From Agromyces hippuratus (GTDB lineage: Bacteria; Actinomycetota; Actinomycetes; Actinomycetales; Microbacteriaceae): 64,000 nt of DNA. A program made the translations under genes and the position numbers. Every line of letters begins with the position of its first letter. Positions within the stretch are counted from its first letter, which is position 1. The DNA lies in NCBI RefSeq assembly GCF_013410355.1, contig NZ_JACCFI010000001.1:2604001-2668000 (forward strand), given 5' to 3'. Below are positions 17,119 to 26,426 of this stretch, one piece after another. The notes beneath the pieces were generated by a model. That model saw only the letters and a program-made list of their open reading frames with translations. It was not told where the DNA came from and made no database searches.

Positions 17119-18209
17119 CCCGGCACCTCCACAGTGAGGGTCATTCCGGTGGCGCCGGCCGGGTCGAGTGAGATCCGTCCGCCGAGGCTCGCCATCCGCT
17201 CGCGCAACCCGGTGAGCCCGAAGCCGTCGCCGGGCGACTCGGGAAGGCCCTTGCCATCGTCGCGAACCTCGAGCCTGACGTGATCCTCATCCGAGAAGTC
17301 GAGGACGACCCTCGTGCTGCTCGCCGCCGCATGCTTGCGGACGTTGGTGAGGCCTTCCTGAGCGGCCCGGAACAGCGACTCGTCCACATCCGCACGGATC
17401 ATCCGTGGCCGGCCCAGCACCTCGACCTCGGTCGGCACACCTGCCTCGGTGGCCTCCACGGCGAGCGACTGCAGCGCCTCGGGCAGTGCGGGGCGATGCT
17501 CCCGCAAGGCCGCCACCGACCGCCGAACCTCGGCGAGGGCCTGACCCGACTGGTCCTGGGCCGCCGCCAGCATCGCGTCGAGCCGCTCGGGTTCGGCGGT
17601 GCGGATGACCGCGCGAGCCGCCTCGAGTTGCATCTGCACGACGGTCAGGTGGTGACCGACGCCGTCATGGATGTCGCGCGCGAGCCGGTTGCGCTCCTGG
17701 ATGACGGCCATCTGCTCGGCCTGGGCGGCGTAACCGCGCAGGCGCTCGTTCGCCTCGGCGAGCTCGGCCCTCGCCTTCTGCTCCCGCACGAGCAGCCAGG
17801 TCACGACGAGCGTGAACATCGTGACCGCGAGGGTGCCGAGCCCCTCGCGCAGCCCGCCCTGCCAGTCCATTCCGAGGTGTACGAACGGGATGATGGCCGC
17901 GACCACTGCCGCGGCGGGCAGCGGAAGGAGCAGGACGCTCTGCGAGACGAGGACCACGAGCAGCAGGATCGAGCCGACCGCTGCGCCCGAGAGCGAGAAC
18001 AGCACGAAGCCGAGCGGCAGCTGCACGGCCACGTAGGCCGCAGCCCACCAGATCGAGCGACCCTGCACGAAGCGGAACCCGAAGATCGCGAGGAGGGTGA
18101 ACGCGAGTCCGACGAGCAGGGTCGGCAGCGGCTGCTGCTCGAAACTCGCAGAACCGAGCGGCAACGTCACGTACGCGACGACGGTGAGGATGGCCATGGC
18201 CCACTGCAC
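17115..18209 (-). CDS. Sensor histidine kinase, DesK/NarX-like (HisKA_3)
   Basis: A 364-residue kinase with four to six membrane helices in residues 1-140, a coiled segment (145-170), the HisKA_3 motif with phospho-acceptor H181 (RLARDIHDGVGHHL), and an HATPase_c domain at about 265-364 (N-box NVRKHA, G-box DDGKGLPE and GLTGLRERM). There is no large extracellular loop, so it likely senses a membrane or intramembrane signal, as DesK and LiaS do. The GTG start at 18209 is preceded by TTGACC-17-CACAGT ending 6 bases before it, which suggests leaderless expression. Confidence 0.92.
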   Translation of the reverse strand: MQWAMAILTVVAYVTLPLGSASFEQQPLPTLLVGLAFTLLAIFGFRFVQGRSIWWAAAYVAVQLPLGFVLFSLSGAAVGSILLLVVLVSQSVLLLPLPAAAVVAAIIPFVHLGMDWQGGLREGLGTLAVTMFTLVVTWLLVREQKARAELAEANERLRGYAAQAEQMAVIQERNRLARDIHDGVGHHLTVVQMQLEAARAVIRTAEPERLDAMLAAAQDQSGQALAEVRRSVAALREHRPALPEALQSLAVEATEAGVPTEVEVLGRPRMIRADVDESLFRAAQEGLTNVRKHAAASSTRVVLDFSDEDHVRLEVRDDGKGLPESPGDGFGLTGLRERMASLGGRISLDPAGATGMTLTVEVPG

Positions 18210-18215
18210 TGTTCC

Positions 18216-18244
18216 ACTGTGCGGGTCCCCGCCCGCCAGGTCAA
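18216..18244 (-). promoter_or_regulatory. Promoter of the two-component operon
   Basis: On the minus strand TTGACC (18239-18244) and CACAGT (18216-18221) are separated by 17 bases. The -10 box ends 6 bases before the GTG start codon of the kinase, so transcription would begin at or very near the start codon. Confidence 0.6.
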
Positions 18245-18351
18245 CCGGTGATGGGCGCCATCCCGGGACTCGCTGAGGCTCGCCCGCGTGGAGCAGCCCT
18301 CCCCGGCGCGAGGTGCTTCACGTCCAGGGCGAAAGGTGGAACGGTGGAACG

Positions 18352-18843
18352 GTGACCATCGAACCGACACGCGAAGCAACTGCCTCCGCGGGGGCGCAGA
18401 TCGGGGCGGACGCCGCGGTCCAGCCCCGCATCCGCATCCGGTGGGGCTGGTTCTTCGCGTGCATCGCGCTCGGCCTCGCCGCCATCGTCACCGGTTGGTT
18501 CCTCGTCTCGCCGGCGAGTCGCCTCGGCTACGTCGGAGGAGTGCTCGCGGGCATCGGCACGACGCTCCTGCTCGTGGGCGTCGTCGTGTTGCTCGAACGC
18601 CGCATCATCGACACGGCGGTGAGGTTCGTCGCGAATGCCACCAAGGATGCGCGCGCCAGGACGAACGCAGAAGTCCGCGCGCAGATCCGCGACTTCGAAG
18701 ACCGGGTCGCCGCGATCTGGGAGACCGAGACCACAGCCGCTGCCGCGGACGAGACGCTTCGGATGAGCGAGGAGTTCACGAACCGCGTGGTCGACGCATA
18801 CACAGATGACGACGGCACGCCATCCGGCACGCCATCCAGCTAG
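18352..18843 (+). CDS. Two-helix membrane protein of unknown function
   Basis: A 163-residue protein: about 30 variable residues, two membrane helices (about 32-52 and 60-82), then a charged, helical cytoplasmic region (85-145) likely to form a coiled coil, and a Thr/Ser/Pro tail. The GTG at 18352 gives a sensible N-terminus; an in-frame GTG at 18313 is the alternative. Upstream, GGTGGAAC is repeated twice just before the start. It is divergent from the histidine kinase gene. No function can be assigned. Confidence 0.6.
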   Translation: MTIEPTREATASAGAQIGADAAVQPRIRIRWGWFFACIALGLAAIVTGWFLVSPASRLGYVGGVLAGIGTTLLLVGVVVLLERRIIDTAVRFVANATKDARARTNAEVRAQIRDFEDRVAAIWETETTAAAADETLRMSEEFTNRVVDAYTDDDGTPSGTPSS

Positions 18844-18918
18844 GTCGTCCACCGCCCTCTCGGGCGCGCCGTCGTCTCCGAGGCGGTCGGTCACCCACCT
18901 CGGATGTCGCGGGGTCGG

Positions 18919-19290
18919 TCAGTGCCTGCCGGCGAACCGGGCCGCGCCGACGATGACGGCCAGCGCTGCACCGAGCGCGGTCACCAACGGCACCGCGACC
19001 ACGGCGAGGGCGATCGTGTTGGGGCGGAACCTCAGCCCGTCGGGGCCGCCGATGTACGCCCCGATCGGCACGGAGTAGCCACCGCCACCGCCACCGCTTC
19101 CCTCACCCCGGCCGGCCGGGGTCTTGTCGGATGCCGGCATGTCGCCGGAGCCCTCACCCCCGCCGAAGCCGAACGCCACGAGGGCCACGGGCACGAGTTC
19201 CTGCCCGTCGATCGTGGTCTTCTCGCCGTATGCCACCTTCGCGCCCCACGCGGGCACCGATTCCGCCAGGTTCTCGATGATCTTCGCCAT
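18919..19290 (-). CDS. GerW/YtfJ-family protein
   Basis: A 123-residue protein similar to the YtfJ/GerW family (Spore_YtfJ). The N-terminal half has the conserved VPAWGAKVAYGEKTTIDGQELVPVA core, followed by a very Gly-rich linker (about 47-80, including a run of six Gly), the strand region GAYIGGPDGLRFRP and one C-terminal membrane helix (about 95-118). The family was named from Bacillus spore germination, but it is common in non-sporulating actinobacteria, where its role is unknown; the added membrane helix is frequent there. Confidence 0.75.
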   Translation of the reverse strand: MAKIIENLAESVPAWGAKVAYGEKTTIDGQELVPVALVAFGFGGGEGSGDMPASDKTPAGRGEGSGGGGGGYSVPIGAYIGGPDGLRFRPNTIALAVVAVPLVTALGAALAVIVGAARFAGRH

Positions 19291-19346
19291 GGCTCGACGG
19301 TACGCGCGATGTTCGCGCGCGGCTAGACGCGAAGTCGTTCGTCCAC

Positions 19347-19616
19347 CTACCAGACGGTGCCGCCCCCGACCGAGATGCCGCCCCACGTGAGCGCGATGAA
19401 GATCGCGGCGAACACGACGGGTGCGATGCCCGTGCCGTTGCGCGCGAGTCCCTTGAACAGGGCGATCACGGCGAGGATCGCGGCGATGATCGAGAGGCCG
19501 CCGCCGACGATCAGCCCGATGAACAGGGGGATGGGCATGAGCAGGAGGCCGGCCAGCGCCAACCAGAACGCTGCCCATGCAGCGGGATTGGAGCGGCGTT
19601 CGCTTGAGGAGGACAT
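19347..19616 (-). CDS. DUF4190-like small membrane protein
   Basis: An 89-residue protein with two to three hydrophobic helices (about 13-32, 35-52 and 63-83) after a short Ser-rich, charged N-terminus. The NPAAWAAFWLALAGLLL start and the GGGLSIIAAILAVIALFKG segment match the DUF4190 pattern. ATG 19616. It lies between the GerW-like gene and the lipoprotein gene on the same strand, but gaps suggest separate expression. Confidence 0.65.
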   Translation of the reverse strand: MSSSSERRSNPAAWAAFWLALAGLLLMPIPLFIGLIVGGGLSIIAAILAVIALFKGLARNGTGIAPVVFAAIFIALTWGGISVGGGTVW

Positions 19617-19805
19617 GCTTCATTGTCTCGCGCCGGGCCCGCACCCCGTGACGCCCGCACTGCTCGTCCAGCTGCGCGCCCGTCGGACCACGCCACGCCA
19701 CGCCACGCCGTTGAGCATCGGGCGAACACGGCCGCCATCACGTCTGCGGGCTGACCACGAGCACCTCGACGGCTTCGTCCATCTCCGGCCGCGTCTGCGC
19801 CCACG

Positions 19806-20243
19806 TCACCTCGATGTACCATCCCCGCCGTCGAGGTCCTTGCGGAACCCATCCGTGATGCGGGCGCCGCCCTCGGTCTCGCGCACCGTCGATTCACGCC
19901 AGCCGTCGGCGGTGAGCCCGACGGCGATCGCCGCAGCCGCGTTTGCCGAGGCATCCGTCTCCGCCGCGAGGTTCAGGACATCGCGAGCCTGCCACCAGGC
20001 GGGGTCGGATGCCGACGCGCCTCCCGACTTCGAAGCGTATCTCGGCTCGGACTCCGAGAAGCCGGACTGGGGCTCGAGGTTCGCCGGGATCAGGGCGACC
20101 GTCTCACCGAGGAGCCGGTCCGCCTCGGTCCTGTACTCGTCGAGCCCGTCATCGGACGCCATGGCGCATCCTGCCAGGATGAGCGCGAAGAGGGCGGCGG
20201 CCACGGCGGCACGGATTCGGCGCATGCTGACGGGATGGATCAC
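19806..20243 (-). CDS. Lipoprotein with a frameshifted C-terminus
   Basis: A 145-residue reading frame. MRRIRAAVAAALFALILAGC is a clear lipoprotein signal with lipobox LAGC, so the mature protein is anchored on the outer face of the membrane. The frame ends after DLDGGDG, but one base away another frame continues with WYIEVTWAQTRPEMDEAVEV and stops at 19738, which looks like the true C-terminus. Adding one G to the GGGG run near 19826 would join them. Either the base was lost in this strain, or it is a sequencing error in a homopolymer. ATG 20225 may be the real start. Function unknown. Confidence 0.65.
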   Translation of the reverse strand: MIHPVSMRRIRAAVAAALFALILAGCAMASDDGLDEYRTEADRLLGETVALIPANLEPQSGFSESEPRYASKSGGASASDPAWWQARDVLNLAAETDASANAAAAIAVGLTADGWRESTVRETEGGARITDGFRKDLDGGDGTSR

Positions 20244-20275
20244 GGCGGGTGCTGCCTCTCAGTCGCGGTCGGGGC

Positions 20276-20944
20276 TCAGCGCGGCGCGAAGGCGGAGCGG
20301 ATGCGGTACCAGATCGGATCGCCCTCGGCGACACTCGAGCCGATGCGGAGCACGCCGCCCGCTTGGCCGAGCCCGCAGGCGAGCGCGATCAGGCCGATCA
20401 TGCCCGCCGCGACCGACAGTCCGCTGAAGTCACCTGCCACAAGGTCACGAACCGCGGCCGCGCTGCCGAGGATCGCGGTGAGAAACGCCAGCGAGGACGT
20501 CAGAAGCCTGACGAGGTTGCGCGGCTCGAGATAGACGGTTCGCGCCTGCACCCACCCGCCTGGGCGGCGCTGACGAGAACCCGCCCGGAATGGCGCGCGC
20601 AGCCACGAGGCGGCACTCGTCGTGAGCGCTCGCCCGGTGAGCCACAGCTGCGCGAGCCCGAATGCTGCGGCGCCGGCGAGGATCACGGCGACGCCCGTCA
20701 CCACGAGGTCCACGAGCGACAGCGGGCCTCCCAGCTGCGCGATGGCATCGAGCATCCCGGCGGTGACGAACACGCCCAGTGCCGTCACGACGAAGCAGGC
20801 GAGGCCGAAGGCCCATCGCGACCATCGTTCGTAGTCGCCGCGGAGCGCCAGCGCGGCGCGGTCGGCCTCTGCGACGCTGGCGTCATCCGCCGCCGCGATG
20901 CCGATCCAGGGGCGCGATTCCGGCCGGATGAGGACGAACGCCAT
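20276..20944 (-). CDS. Four-helix membrane protein of unknown function
   Basis: A 222-residue protein with four predicted helices (about 42-64, 78-102, 144-164 and 172-195) and a basic central loop. I do not recognise a family. The ATG at 20944 is preceded by TAACCT 7 bases away, suggesting a leaderless transcript. It is followed 30 bases later by the lipoprotein gene on the same strand, with which it may be cotranscribed. Confidence 0.65.
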   Translation of the reverse strand: MAFVLIRPESRPWIGIAAADDASVAEADRAALALRGDYERWSRWAFGLACFVVTALGVFVTAGMLDAIAQLGGPLSLVDLVVTGVAVILAGAAAFGLAQLWLTGRALTTSAASWLRAPFRAGSRQRRPGGWVQARTVYLEPRNLVRLLTSSLAFLTAILGSAAAVRDLVAGDFSGLSVAAGMIGLIALACGLGQAGGVLRIGSSVAEGDPIWYRIRSAFAPR

Positions 20945-20998
20945 GCACGTCAGGTTACGCGATCCGCCTCGCGGAGCCCGGGTCGAGGACCGTGGAGC

Positions 20999-21778
20999 TC
21001 ATCGCGGCGTCAGATCCTCGCGCGGCGCCATCGTCATCCCCAGGATGCCGATGCGCAGCTCGCGGGCCCGGGCGAAGTCCTCCCGCGAGATCAGCCCGCG
21101 GTCTCTCAGACCCGCGAGCGCGGTCTGGATGTCGCTGTAGATGCGCATCCGCTCGTCGGGTGGCATGCCATCCAGCGCAGCTTCGAGACGGGAGAAACTG
21201 CGCTGCCAGCGATCGCTTCCGGTGTGGGCGGGCCCACGGAACATCAGGAAGTGCAGGATGCCGACGATCACGTCTGCCAGCAGCCCTCCGACGCCCCACA
21301 CGCCATCCGCCGCCCCCAGTGCGATCGCACCGGCGGCGATGAGCAACCCGATCGCCGACGGCACGAGATGCAGCGAGCCGAGCATCCGATGGATCTTCGG
21401 GTCGGTACCCAGCGACTCGCGCAATTCCGTCGCGATGCCGATGCCCGCGATGAGCGCGGCGACGCCTGCGAGCAGCCCGGCGACACCCACCGGCGCGACA
21501 TCATTGCGCCCGAAGACCCACGACAACAGGAAGAGCAGCGCGACGACGGGCAACGTGAAGCTCGCGATGTTCGACAGCGTGAGCAGGCACCCCCATCCCG
21601 GCGCGACGTTCTTCGCGAGGTCCCTCCAGGCAGCCGTCGGCGCGAAGGCCGCCAGCGACCGACGAAGCTCGGGAACGCGGTGCAGCGCACGCGCCTCGAG
21701 CTTCCACCAGTCCAATTGCGTCCACTGCGTCGCAGCGCGCGCGAACGTCGTGGCAGGACCGTCGCTCAGATCCGCCAT
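20999..21778 (-). CDS. Membrane protein of unknown function
   Basis: A 259-residue protein: about 65 mostly helical soluble residues with several Trp, then four helices (about 68-88, 96-114, 136-158 and 162-180), then a soluble C-terminal helical tail (about 195-245, LEAALDGMPPDERMRIYSDI ...) resembling a short oligomerisation region that ends ISREDFARARELRIG. No family recognised. It starts at ATG 21778 and overlaps the end of a possible 29-codon ORF. Confidence 0.65.
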   Translation of the reverse strand: MADLSDGPATTFARAATQWTQLDWWKLEARALHRVPELRRSLAAFAPTAAWRDLAKNVAPGWGCLLTLSNIASFTLPVVALLFLLSWVFGRNDVAPVGVAGLLAGVAALIAGIGIATELRESLGTDPKIHRMLGSLHLVPSAIGLLIAAGAIALGAADGVWGVGGLLADVIVGILHFLMFRGPAHTGSDRWQRSFSRLEAALDGMPPDERMRIYSDIQTALAGLRDRGLISREDFARARELRIGILGMTMAPREDLTPR

Positions 21779-21855
21779 ACGGCATCCTTTCCTTCCGCCG
21801 CGGTGGCGGTACCGGAGGGGTCGAACATCTCGGTGAGCTCACGCAGTGAAATCAC
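21766..21855 (-). CDS. Possible 29-residue small ORF
   Basis: From GTG 21855 the frame reads a 29-residue peptide with ordinary composition (LRELTEMFDPSG), ending TGA within the first codons of the membrane-protein gene. The overlap suggests translational coupling. No clear Shine-Dalgarno is seen and it may be chance. Confidence 0.25.
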   Translation of the reverse strand: MISLRELTEMFDPSGTATAAEGKDAVWRI

Positions 21856-21979
21856 CGAACCAGCCTGCCACAGTCGCGCGAGCCGAATGGGGCTCGGAAT
21901 TGGGGCGGTCTCACTGTTTGTAGCCGCCTCACTCGCTTGATCAGCGGCGTCCGCATGTCGATCCGCCTGCGGGCGGGGG

Positions 21980-22546
21980 CTAGTGAGCGATGTCCCTAGC
22001 CCGAAACAGCAACACGGCGAAGACGAGGAAGATGCCGGCGCCGATCCACCCGCTGACTGCGCCGAGGTTGGGCAGCAAGAACAGGGTGATCACGCCGAGC
22101 GCAACGAGCACACCTGCAAGAACTGCGAACAGCCTCATTCCGTAGAGCGAGATGAAAACGAGGTAATGCGCGCCGACGATGATGAGCGACGCCGGGAAGA
22201 AGAGAAGAGGCTCGTACGTGCCGAGCACGATCGCAACGAGGAGTCCGAGCGGCACGGTGAACGCGGAATGCATCGCCAAAGCGGCAGAGGGATGACCCTT
22301 CGGGAGCGCAACGGGGCCACCCATGAACTTCAGGACGAGCGCTGCCAACGGGAAGATCAACATGCCACCGAAGAACAGCACAGCCATGCCGGCGGCAGGT
22401 GAAACCCAGAAGAAGACCGCAGCCGCGACGGCCCAGATGATCGCGGAGACGAGCGGCCCGGAGAAGCCGCCACGGTAGATACGCCTCACGTCGGCTTGGG
22501 CTTGCAGAACGTCCACGTCGGTCCTCATCCAGTCGGGCCGAGTCAC
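21980..22546 (-). CDS. DUF7010-family membrane protein
   Basis: A 188-residue integral membrane protein with about six helices. The N-terminal LQAQADVRRIYRGGFSGPLVSA, the GGMLIFPLAALVLKF segment and the FFPASLIIVGAHYLVFISLY segment match what I know of DUF7010. The role is unknown. Start is GTG 22546; an in-frame ATG at 22528 (MRTDVDV) is possible. Lower GC than its neighbours in parts. Confidence 0.65.
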   Translation of the reverse strand: MTRPDWMRTDVDVLQAQADVRRIYRGGFSGPLVSAIIWAVAAAVFFWVSPAAGMAVLFFGGMLIFPLAALVLKFMGGPVALPKGHPSAALAMHSAFTVPLGLLVAIVLGTYEPLLFFPASLIIVGAHYLVFISLYGMRLFAVLAGVLVALGVITLFLLPNLGAVSGWIGAGIFLVFAVLLFRARDIAH

Positions 22547-22725
22547 CTACGGCAGATGCGTCAACGCTCATCAGAACGCGCCGGACCAATCATGGCGTAG
22601 TGCCGCGCCGCGGCTCCACCCCACCTCTTGTCCGAAAGCCGGCCCGACGGCGGGTGCGAGTCGATCGTCGCGGGAGTTCGACACGTGCCGTGGAATCCGC
22701 CATGACGCGACTGAGGCGCCCGATG

Positions 22726-22755
22726 GCGTGCATCCGCCGACCGGTGGATGCACGC
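22726..22755. other. Strong hairpin upstream of a small zinc-ribbon-like gene
   Basis: A 13-bp inverted repeat (GCGTGCATCCGCC with GGTGGATGCACGC, one G-T pair) around the loop GACC. It lies 52 bases upstream of the small gene at 22808, with no T-run. It may be an attenuator, a terminator for the minus strand or a processing site. Confidence 0.4.
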
Positions 22756-22807
22756 ATCGGTCGGCTGGAGGCTGCCGGCGAGCGCGCGAACGCGGCAGGC
22801 TCGGAGC

Positions 22808-23068
22808 ATGGACATGAGAGCGCCTGCAACGGGCAGAACGAGCGGAGCGAGCACGGATGCCGCGGTCCAGGCATCGCACCAACTGCTCACGGGTCATGAG
22901 CACGGGTGGATCGTGGAGTCGGCGCACGCCACATCAGAGGGTCGGGTTCTTTACGTGCGATGCGCCGAGTGCGGAGTCAGACGGATCGACGTGCAGCAGT
23001 ACCCGGACGCTCCGCCCACGGTGCTCAGCGTTCAGTTGCGTCAGCCAACCGGCGGCGCCACGCCATGA
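22808..23068 (+). CDS. Small CxxC protein of unknown function
   Basis: An 86-residue protein. The C-terminal half reads HGWIVESAHATSEGRVLYVR then CAEC, a single CxxC in a beta-rich context similar to small actinobacterial proteins with half a zinc ribbon, which may dimerise around a metal. The first 25 residues are low-complexity. The ATG at 22808 is chosen because the region before it is not protein-like. The region 22547-22807 holds only the hairpin. Function unknown. Confidence 0.6.
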   Translation: MDMRAPATGRTSGASTDAAVQASHQLLTGHEHGWIVESAHATSEGRVLYVRCAECGVRRIDVQQYPDAPPTVLSVQLRQPTGGATP

Positions 23069-23248
23069 GCCCGGTGGCGTCGACTGCAACGACGTCGGCA
23101 CTGATTGCTCATCCATCGATGGGATCAGCGGAAACGAGCGGCAACTGTCGAGGGCGCCGAGCCGAGTCTCAGATAATTGGCATTTCGCCGAGTGCGTGAC
23201 AAGTCATCGAGAAAATGACAGCTTGCGCGAGAACCTACATGCAGGCAG

Positions 23249-24628
<1,380 letters not shown>

Positions 24629-25032
24629 GACCTCCGGTTCGGCTCAGACGGGCGAGCGACCCGCGCCCACGACCCAGTGTCCCGGAGGCCGCCGACATGG
24701 CGGGCCGAGCAGGATTTCAGAAGGGGTGGAATGGACGCTGCTTCACGATAGGGAAGCCTGTGCACACACACAACCCAGCCTGTGGATAACTCTGGGGACA
24801 ATCTGGGCGAAACGCCGTGGAATATGTGCACTACGCCTGTGGATAACTGTGGAAACTCGGTGAATTACATGGGTTGAATTTCAATTTGACCAGCATTTTC
24901 ATCTACTCACACCTGTGGGGGAAAACTTCTTTGAAAGTCGTTTCCACCTGTGTGCCGACCTGTGTACAACCATCTCAGGAAACATGCATCTCGACTTGCG
25001 CGCACCCACGTCGCGGGTGTACGCGACAACGC
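24629..25032. promoter_or_regulatory. Gene-free region upstream of dnaB with DnaA boxes
   Basis: This stretch has no credible gene. Two perfect DnaA boxes (TGTGGATAA, inverse of TTATCCACA) are at 24781-24789 and 24838-24846, with related words nearby (CTGTGGAAA, CTGTGTACAA, CTGTGGGGGAAAA). From about 24845 to 24980 it is clearly AT-richer than its surroundings. A cluster of DnaA boxes with an AT-rich flank could titrate DnaA or couple dnaB expression to DnaA. Confidence 0.65.
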
Positions 25033-25035
25033 GAA

Positions 25036-25068
25036 AACGGCGGCCGGGCCGAAGCCCGAACCGCCGTT
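25036..25068 (-). terminator. Terminator of the rpsF-ssb-rpsR-rplI operon
   Basis: AACGGCGG pairs with CCGCCGTT around a GC-rich inner region that can pair further (CGGGCC/GAAGCCCG). Read on the minus strand the stem is followed by TTTTCG. It lies 19 bases past the rplI stop. Confidence 0.75.
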
Positions 25069-25086
25069 CCCGTGGTGCGTCGCGAG

Positions 25087-25539
25087 TTACTTCGCGGCAA
25101 CCACCTGAAGGGTGATCGTCGCCGAGAGCTCGTCGTGCAGACGAACCGTAGCCTCGTGGTCGCCGACCGCCTTGATGGGGGTCGTGATCTCGATCTTGCG
25201 CTTGTCGAGCTCGCCGAGACCGGCGGTCGCGACGGCAGCCGCGACATCCGAGGTCTTGACGGAGCCGAAGAGGCGACCGCCCTGGCCGGCCTTGACGGCC
25301 AGCTTGACCTTGGTCGACTCGAGCTTGGCCTTGACAGCCTGTGCGTCTTCGAGCGAGTGCAGGGCGCGAGCGGCGCGAGCCGCCTTGATCTGCTCGACCT
25401 GCTTCTCGCCGCCGCGCGACCACGCCACAGCGAAGCCCTGGGGGACGAGGTAGTTGCGAGCGTAACCGCTCTTGACCTCGACGACGTCGCCGGCCGTGCC
25501 GAGGCCGGTGACCTCGTGGGTGAGAATTACCTTAGCCAT
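25087..25539 (-). CDS. rplI: 50S ribosomal protein L9
   Basis: A 150-residue L9. The N-terminal rRNA-binding domain (1-50) has VILTHEVTGLGTAGDVVEVKSGYARNYLVP, followed by the long connecting helix (about 45-75) and the C-terminal globular domain with GRLFGSVK. It binds domain V of 23S rRNA and helps keep the reading frame. Last gene of the rpsF operon, 11 bases after rpsR. Confidence 0.97.
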   Translation of the reverse strand: MAKVILTHEVTGLGTAGDVVEVKSGYARNYLVPQGFAVAWSRGGEKQVEQIKAARAARALHSLEDAQAVKAKLESTKVKLAVKAGQGGRLFGSVKTSDVAAAVATAGLGELDKRKIEITTPIKAVGDHEATVRLHDELSATITLQVVAAK

Positions 25540-25550
25540 TGTCGTGCTCC

Positions 25551-25811
25551 TTAGCGGCCAGAGCCCGAGTAGGGCAGAAGGGCCATCTCGCGTGCGTTCT
25601 TGACGGCACGGGCGATCAGGCGCTGCTCCTGCACGGAGACACCGGTGATACGGCGGGCGCGGATCTTTCCACGCTCGGAGATGAACTTGCGGAGGGTCGC
25701 GACGTCCTTGTAGTCGATGACACCGACCTTGATGGACTTCGCCGGGGCGGCGTTCTTCGCGCCCTTCCCGCGGGTCGGCTTGCGGCGATCGCCGCTCGAC
25801 TTTCCAGCCAT
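25551..25811 (-). CDS. rpsR: 30S ribosomal protein S18
   Basis: An 86-residue S18 with the conserved core VIDYKDVATLRKFISERGKI and RRITGVSVQEQRLIARAVKNAREMALLPY. It pairs with S6 on 16S rRNA. No CxxC zinc-binding set is visible, so it is the zinc-independent (C-minus) form. The N-terminus (1-25) is a basic extension. Confidence 0.97.
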   Translation of the reverse strand: MAGKSSGDRRKPTRGKGAKNAAPAKSIKVGVIDYKDVATLRKFISERGKIRARRITGVSVQEQRLIARAVKNAREMALLPYSGSGR

Positions 25812-25899
25812 TGTCTTTCCTGTCTATTGAAAACGATTCGAGCAAGCGGATGCCTGTGGCATCCGCTCACCGGCCGCTGCGCTACTGGAGCGCCTGGGC

Positions 25900-26421
25900 C
25901 TAGAAGGGGGTCTCGTCGCCGTAGCTCGTACCGGGGGTGTTCCAGACGTCTCCGCCGCCGCCCTGAGGGGCTGCTGCGGGGGCGCTGGGTGCCCACGGCT
26001 CGTCGGCACCGGCGCCGCCCCCGAAGGAGCTGTTGCCGCCGCCGACACCACGGTTGGACTGGGCGCGCGTCACGGACGCGGTGGCGTAGCGCAGGCTCGG
26101 GCCGATTTCATCGACCTCGAGCTCGATGGTGGTGCGCTTCTCGCCTTCCTTCGTCTCGTAGGAACGCTGCTTGAGACGCCCGGAAGCGATGACCCGGGAT
26201 CCCTTGGTGAGTGAACCGGCCACGTGCTCGGCGAATTCACGCCAGACGCTCGCGCGCAGGAACAGCGCTTCGCCGTCCTTCCACTCGTTCGCCTGACGGT
26301 CGAACGTACGAGGAGTGGAAGCGATGGTGAAGTTGGCAACCGCGAGGCCGTTCTGCGTGTAACGCAGCTCGGGATCTGCAGTGAGGTTGCCCACCACGGT
26401 GATGATGGTCTCGCCGGCCAT
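25900..26421 (-). CDS. ssb: Single-stranded DNA-binding protein
   Basis: A 173-residue SSB. Residues 1-110 form the OB fold (MAGETIITVVGNLTADPELRYTQNG start), then a Gly/Ala/Pro-rich disordered linker, and the acidic tip GDETPF (the family's D-D-x-P-F type tail with one Asp replaced), which recruits replication and repair partners. The position between rpsF and rpsR is the classic bacterial arrangement. Confidence 0.96.
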   Translation of the reverse strand: MAGETIITVVGNLTADPELRYTQNGLAVANFTIASTPRTFDRQANEWKDGEALFLRASVWREFAEHVAGSLTKGSRVIASGRLKQRSYETKEGEKRTTIELEVDEIGPSLRYATASVTRAQSNRGVGGGNSSFGGGAGADEPWAPSAPAAAPQGGGGDVWNTPGTSYGDETPF

Positions 26422-26426
26422 GAGGA

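Noticed and set aside
19689..19710. CGCCA pentamer repeats after the lipoprotein gene
   Set aside because: Only three to four copies; too short to mean much in such GC-rich sequence.
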